Shown here: positions 15,196 to 18,126 of the stretch, one piece after another
How the letters are laid out: each line of letters begins with the position of its first letter
Position numbering within the stretch: position 1 is the first letter of the stretch
Assembly (NCBI GenBank): GCA_937995555.1
Contig: CALKJX010000305.1
Span: 1 to 18,126 of the forward strand
Source of the DNA: an uncultured Elioraea sp.
Lineage (GTDB): Bacteria > Pseudomonadota > Alphaproteobacteria > Acetobacterales > Acetobacteraceae
DNA length: 18,126 bases
Reading direction: 5' to 3'
Translations under genes and position numbers: made by a program
Notes under the pieces: model-generated
Database searches by the model: none
Told to the model about the DNA's origin: nothing
Seen by the model: only the letters and a program-made list of their open reading frames with translations

Positions 15196-18015
15196 TCAGG
15201 CGGCCGCAGGATGCGCCCCGGACGCCTCGCCTGGCGCGTCGAGCGCGGCGAGCAGAGCCTCCTTCAGGCTCGCGAGCTTGCGCTCGTTCTCGATCTTCAG
15301 GCCGAACACGTCCTTCACGTAGAACACATCGACCGCGCGCACGCCGTAGGTGGTGACATGGGCGGAGGCGATCTGCACGCCCTGCTCGCTCATCGCCGCG
15401 GTGACGTCGTGCAGCAGGCCCGGCCGGTCGCGCCCATTCACCTCCACCACCGTATGTGTGGCCGAGGCGTGGTTGTCGATCACCACACGTGGCGGCACAT
15501 GGATCGCGCGCGTGCGGGGGAAGGGCGGACGCGCCTTCCGGATCTCCTCCGCGATGCGCAGTCGGCCCGAAAGCGCCTGCTCGACCAGCACGCTCATCCG
15601 CGCGATCCGGTGCGGCGCATCGAAGGCCCCGCCGGCAGCATCCTGGATCCAGAACGTATCGAGCGCCATGCCGTTGGTCATGGTGTGGATGCGCGCGTCC
15701 ACGATCGAGGCGCCGGCCACCGCGAGCGCGCCCGCGATCTTGCTGAACAGGCCGGGATGGTCGGCGGTATAGACGGTCACCTCGGTCACGCCGCGTTCGG
15801 CCAGCACCACGGTCTTGATCGAGAGCGCCTGCGCGGCGGCCTCGGCGTCGCGGACCAGGCGCGCGTGGCGCAGATGCGTCTCCGGGTCGAAGCCGAGCCA
15901 GTAGGCCGGATAGCCGAGCGCCAGGAACGCCTCGCGGTCGGCCGAACTCCAGCCCTCCGCCTCCAGCGCGGCGGCGGCGGCCTGCTTCGCGCGCGCCACG
16001 CGCGTGTCGCGTTCGGGCACGTTGAGCCCGCCCGCCAGCACCTCGGCGACGCGCCAGTAGATCTCGCGCAGCAGCGTCGCCTTCCAGTTGTTCCAGATCT
16101 TCGACGACACCGCGCGCATGTCGGCGACCGTCAGCGCCATCAGCAGCCGCAGCCGCTCGGGGCTCTGCACCAGTTCAGCGAGGTCGAGGATCGTCTTCGG
16201 ATCGTCGATGTCGCGCTTGAACGCGGTCTGGCTCAGCACAAGGTGGTGCAGCACCAGCCAGGAGACGGTCTCGGTCTCCTCGGCCGACAGGCCGATCCGG
16301 GGCCCGAGGTCCTGCGCGATGGCCGCACCGAGCTCGGAATGATCGCCGCCGCGGCCCTTGGCGACGTCGTGCAGCAGCATCGCGACATAGAGCGCGCGGC
16401 GCGACTGCACCTGGCCGATCAGCGCGGTCGCCACCGGCGCGATGCCGGCGAGCTCGCCCTGTTCGAGCTGGTTGAGCACGCGCACCGCCTCGATCGTGTG
16501 CTCGTCGACGGTGAACGCGTGGTAGGTGTCGAACTGCATCTGCCCGACCACGCGCGCCCAGTCGGGAATGAAGCGGCCGAGAATCCCGGCGAGGTTCATC
16601 ACCTTCAGCCACTGCGCGCTGTCCATCTTCGGCGAGGCGACGAGGTCGAGGAAGGCGGCGTTCGCTTCCGGATCGTCGCGCAGCCTGGCCGCAACCCGCG
16701 CCTGCTGGACCAGCGCGCGCAGCGTCAGCGGATGCAGCTCGCGGCCGGTGTCGCGCGCGGCCTGCAGCACGCGGAACAGCAGGATCGGCTCGGCGGCGAA
16801 GCTGCGCCCGGGGGCGAGCACCAGCTTGCCGGCTTCCAGCGCGAAGCCGCGCGCGGCGAGGGCGGGCGGCGCCTCCGGCGCGAGCGCGGGCTGGCCGAGC
16901 GCACGCCGTTCCACCACGGGCTCGATCGTCAGCGTCAGCCGGCGCACTTCGCGCGCGGTCCGGAAGTAGGGCTTCATGAAGCGCTCCACCCCCTGCACCG
17001 CGCCGTGGCGCGTGTAGCCCATGGCTGCGCCGATCACCGGCTGGAGGTCGAAGGTGAGACGCTCCTCGGCGCGACCCGTGGTGTAGTGGAGGTGGAAGCG
17101 CACCGACCAGAGGAACTCGGCGGCCCTGCGCCAGGCGCGCACCTCGCCCTCCGTCATCAGCGGCCCGCCCGGCAGTGCCGGGTCGGCTGCGTCCTCGAAT
17201 CGGGCGATGCCGCTGGTGTGCCGCATCATCCAGAACAAGGTCTGCAGGTCGCGCAGCCCGCCCTTGCCGTCCTTCACGTTGGGTTCGAGCAGGAAGGCGG
17301 AATCGCCGTACTTGCGCTGTCGCTCGGCCCGCTCGGCGCGCTTGGCGGCGAAGAACGCGGCTGCACCCTGGCGCGCGCAGTCCTCGCGGAAGCGCGCGGT
17401 GAACTGGTCGAACACCGGGCGGTCGCCGGCGAGGAAGCGCGCGTCGATCAGCGAGGTGCGGATGGTCTGGTCGTTGCGCGCATGGGCGATGCACTCGTCG
17501 ATGCCGCGCGTCGCGTGTCCGACCTTCAGCCCGAGGTCCCACAGGAAGTAGAGCATGAACTCCACCACCTGCTCGGTGCGTGGCGGTTCCTTCCAGGGTG
17601 TCAGGAACAGCAGGTCGAGATCCGAGAAAGGGGCCAGAACGCCGCGGCCGAAGCCGCCGGTGGCGGCGAGCGCCAGCGCCTCGCCGGCGGACTCGACGCC
17701 GGGCGGATAGACCACCCGCGTGGTCCAGCGGTGCAGCAGCCGGATCGTCTCGTCCATCCGCTCGGCGAGCAGGCGCGCCGCGTCCAGGCCCGAGAGTCCC
17801 GCCTCGAACCGCGCCTTGGTGTCGGCCTGGACGCGGCCGAGATGCCGGCGGAACAACGCCAGCGCCTCGTCGCGCGGCGGATTCGCGCCATTGCGGGGCA
17901 GGGCGGCGAGCTCGGCGGCGAGCGTGTCGGCATCCGCCGGCGGGGCCGCCCTGCCCCGTCCGGCGACGAAGGGAGGCCCGCCGACAGTTTGGTCCATGGG
18001 CCAGTCTAACCGCAT
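15196..18015 (-). CDS. glnD: [Protein-PII] uridylyltransferase/uridylyl-removing enzyme
   Basis: This 939-residue protein is the glutamine sensor that uridylylates PII when nitrogen is low and removes UMP when glutamine is high. The order of domains is canonical: a nucleotidyltransferase domain with GGFGRG (about residue 119) and SDLDLLFL (about 130), a GlnD-specific helical linker, an HD hydrolase domain with LHDVAKGRGGDHSELG near 545, and two ACT glutamine-binding domains beginning about 743 (YTADHPGLFSKI) and 855 (VNGRDRPGLLHDV). All catalytic motifs seem intact. The start could be the ATG at 18015 or one at 17997 (933 residues); neither has a good ribosome binding site. It heads the glnD-murJ-trpS unit. 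Confidence 0.97.
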   Translation of the reverse strand: MRLDWPMDQTVGGPPFVAGRGRAAPPADADTLAAELAALPRNGANPPRDEALALFRRHLGRVQADTKARFEAGLSGLDAARLLAERMDETIRLLHRWTTRVVYPPGVESAGEALALAATGGFGRGVLAPFSDLDLLFLTPWKEPPRTEQVVEFMLYFLWDLGLKVGHATRGIDECIAHARNDQTIRTSLIDARFLAGDRPVFDQFTARFREDCARQGAAAFFAAKRAERAERQRKYGDSAFLLEPNVKDGKGGLRDLQTLFWMMRHTSGIARFEDAADPALPGGPLMTEGEVRAWRRAAEFLWSVRFHLHYTTGRAEERLTFDLQPVIGAAMGYTRHGAVQGVERFMKPYFRTAREVRRLTLTIEPVVERRALGQPALAPEAPPALAARGFALEAGKLVLAPGRSFAAEPILLFRVLQAARDTGRELHPLTLRALVQQARVAARLRDDPEANAAFLDLVASPKMDSAQWLKVMNLAGILGRFIPDWARVVGQMQFDTYHAFTVDEHTIEAVRVLNQLEQGELAGIAPVATALIGQVQSRRALYVAMLLHDVAKGRGGDHSELGAAIAQDLGPRIGLSAEETETVSWLVLHHLVLSQTAFKRDIDDPKTILDLAELVQSPERLRLLMALTVADMRAVSSKIWNNWKATLLREIYWRVAEVLAGGLNVPERDTRVARAKQAAAAALEAEGWSSADREAFLALGYPAYWLGFDPETHLRHARLVRDAEAAAQALSIKTVVLAERGVTEVTVYTADHPGLFSKIAGALAVAGASIVDARIHTMTNGMALDTFWIQDAAGGAFDAPHRIARMSVLVEQALSGRLRIAEEIRKARPPFPRTRAIHVPPRVVIDNHASATHTVVEVNGRDRPGLLHDVTAAMSEQGVQIASAHVTTYGVRAVDVFYVKDVFGLKIENERKLASLKEALLAALDAPGEASGAHPAAA

Positions 18016-18126
18016 TTCGCAGCCGCGAAGAAGGGGGGATGCGGGGGGCGTCCGTGATGGTGCCGCAGGGTCACGTCCGCGCTGGTGGTGGAAACTGGTG
18101 ATGGGCTGCGGTTGGCCGCGGCTCGG
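18016..18126. other. Region upstream of glnD, no gene recognised
   Basis: These 111 bases should hold the glnD promoter or the end of an upstream gene. On the minus strand the glnD frame stays open to the window edge, but the translated residues are Pro/Ser/Arg-rich and match no known GlnD extension. I saw no promoter pair, terminator or RNA gene. Confidence 0.4.

Noticed and set aside
13792..18009. A 1405-codon open frame on the plus strand, antisense to glnD and murJ
   Set aside because: It runs opposite two unmistakable genes. Its translation is full of Arg, His, Gly, Glu and Gln with no hydrophobic core or domain, which is what antisense frames of GC-rich genes look like.

Overview
This 18.1-kb window is uniformly very GC-rich (roughly 70% by eye) and densely packed with genes. 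It looks like chromosomal DNA of an alphaproteobacterium, most likely a Rhodospirillales/Acetobacteraceae-type organism. That placement is an inference from four things: high GC, the glnD-murJ-trpS block, the hisF-hisE-HIT block, and two unlinked Bug-type (TctC-like) periplasmic binding proteins. I see no tRNA, rRNA, insertion sequence, CRISPR array, phage gene or abrupt change in base composition.

Layout. (1) Positions 2-4904, plus strand: the 3' part of a large AAA-ATPase/TPR signalling protein (probably the C-terminal part of an adenylate-cyclase-type regulator, cut by the window edge), a MarC-family membrane protein, a membrane-anchored HtrA/DegS-like serine protease with one PDZ domain, and a PsiE-family membrane protein whose start overlaps the protease stop. 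(2) Positions 4936-8919, minus strand: a four-gene, fully translationally coupled cassette, in transcription order HMG-CoA-lyase family enzyme, family III (CaiB/BaiF) CoA-transferase, SMP-30/gluconolactonase-family hydrolase, and Bug-type solute-binding protein. A 178-aa protein of unknown function (8987-9523) lies just upstream on the same strand and may belong to the same unit. (3) Positions 9771-11380, plus strand: hisF, hisE and a HIT/HinT hydrolase, followed at 11571-12539 by a second, divergent Bug-type binding protein. (4) Positions 12567-18015, minus strand: glnD, murJ and trpS in transcription order. These are housekeeping genes for nitrogen signalling, lipid II flipping and tryptophanyl-tRNA charging.

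Most of the window is well-understood core metabolism. The part most worth following up is the coupled lyase/CoA-transferase/lactonase/binding-protein cassette. Read as a pathway, it suggests capture of a small organic acid or lactone in the periplasm, ring opening, activation as a CoA thioester, and retro-aldol/Claisen-type cleavage to acetyl-CoA plus a keto acid. The substrate is not known from sequence. All active-site residues I could check in these enzymes are present.
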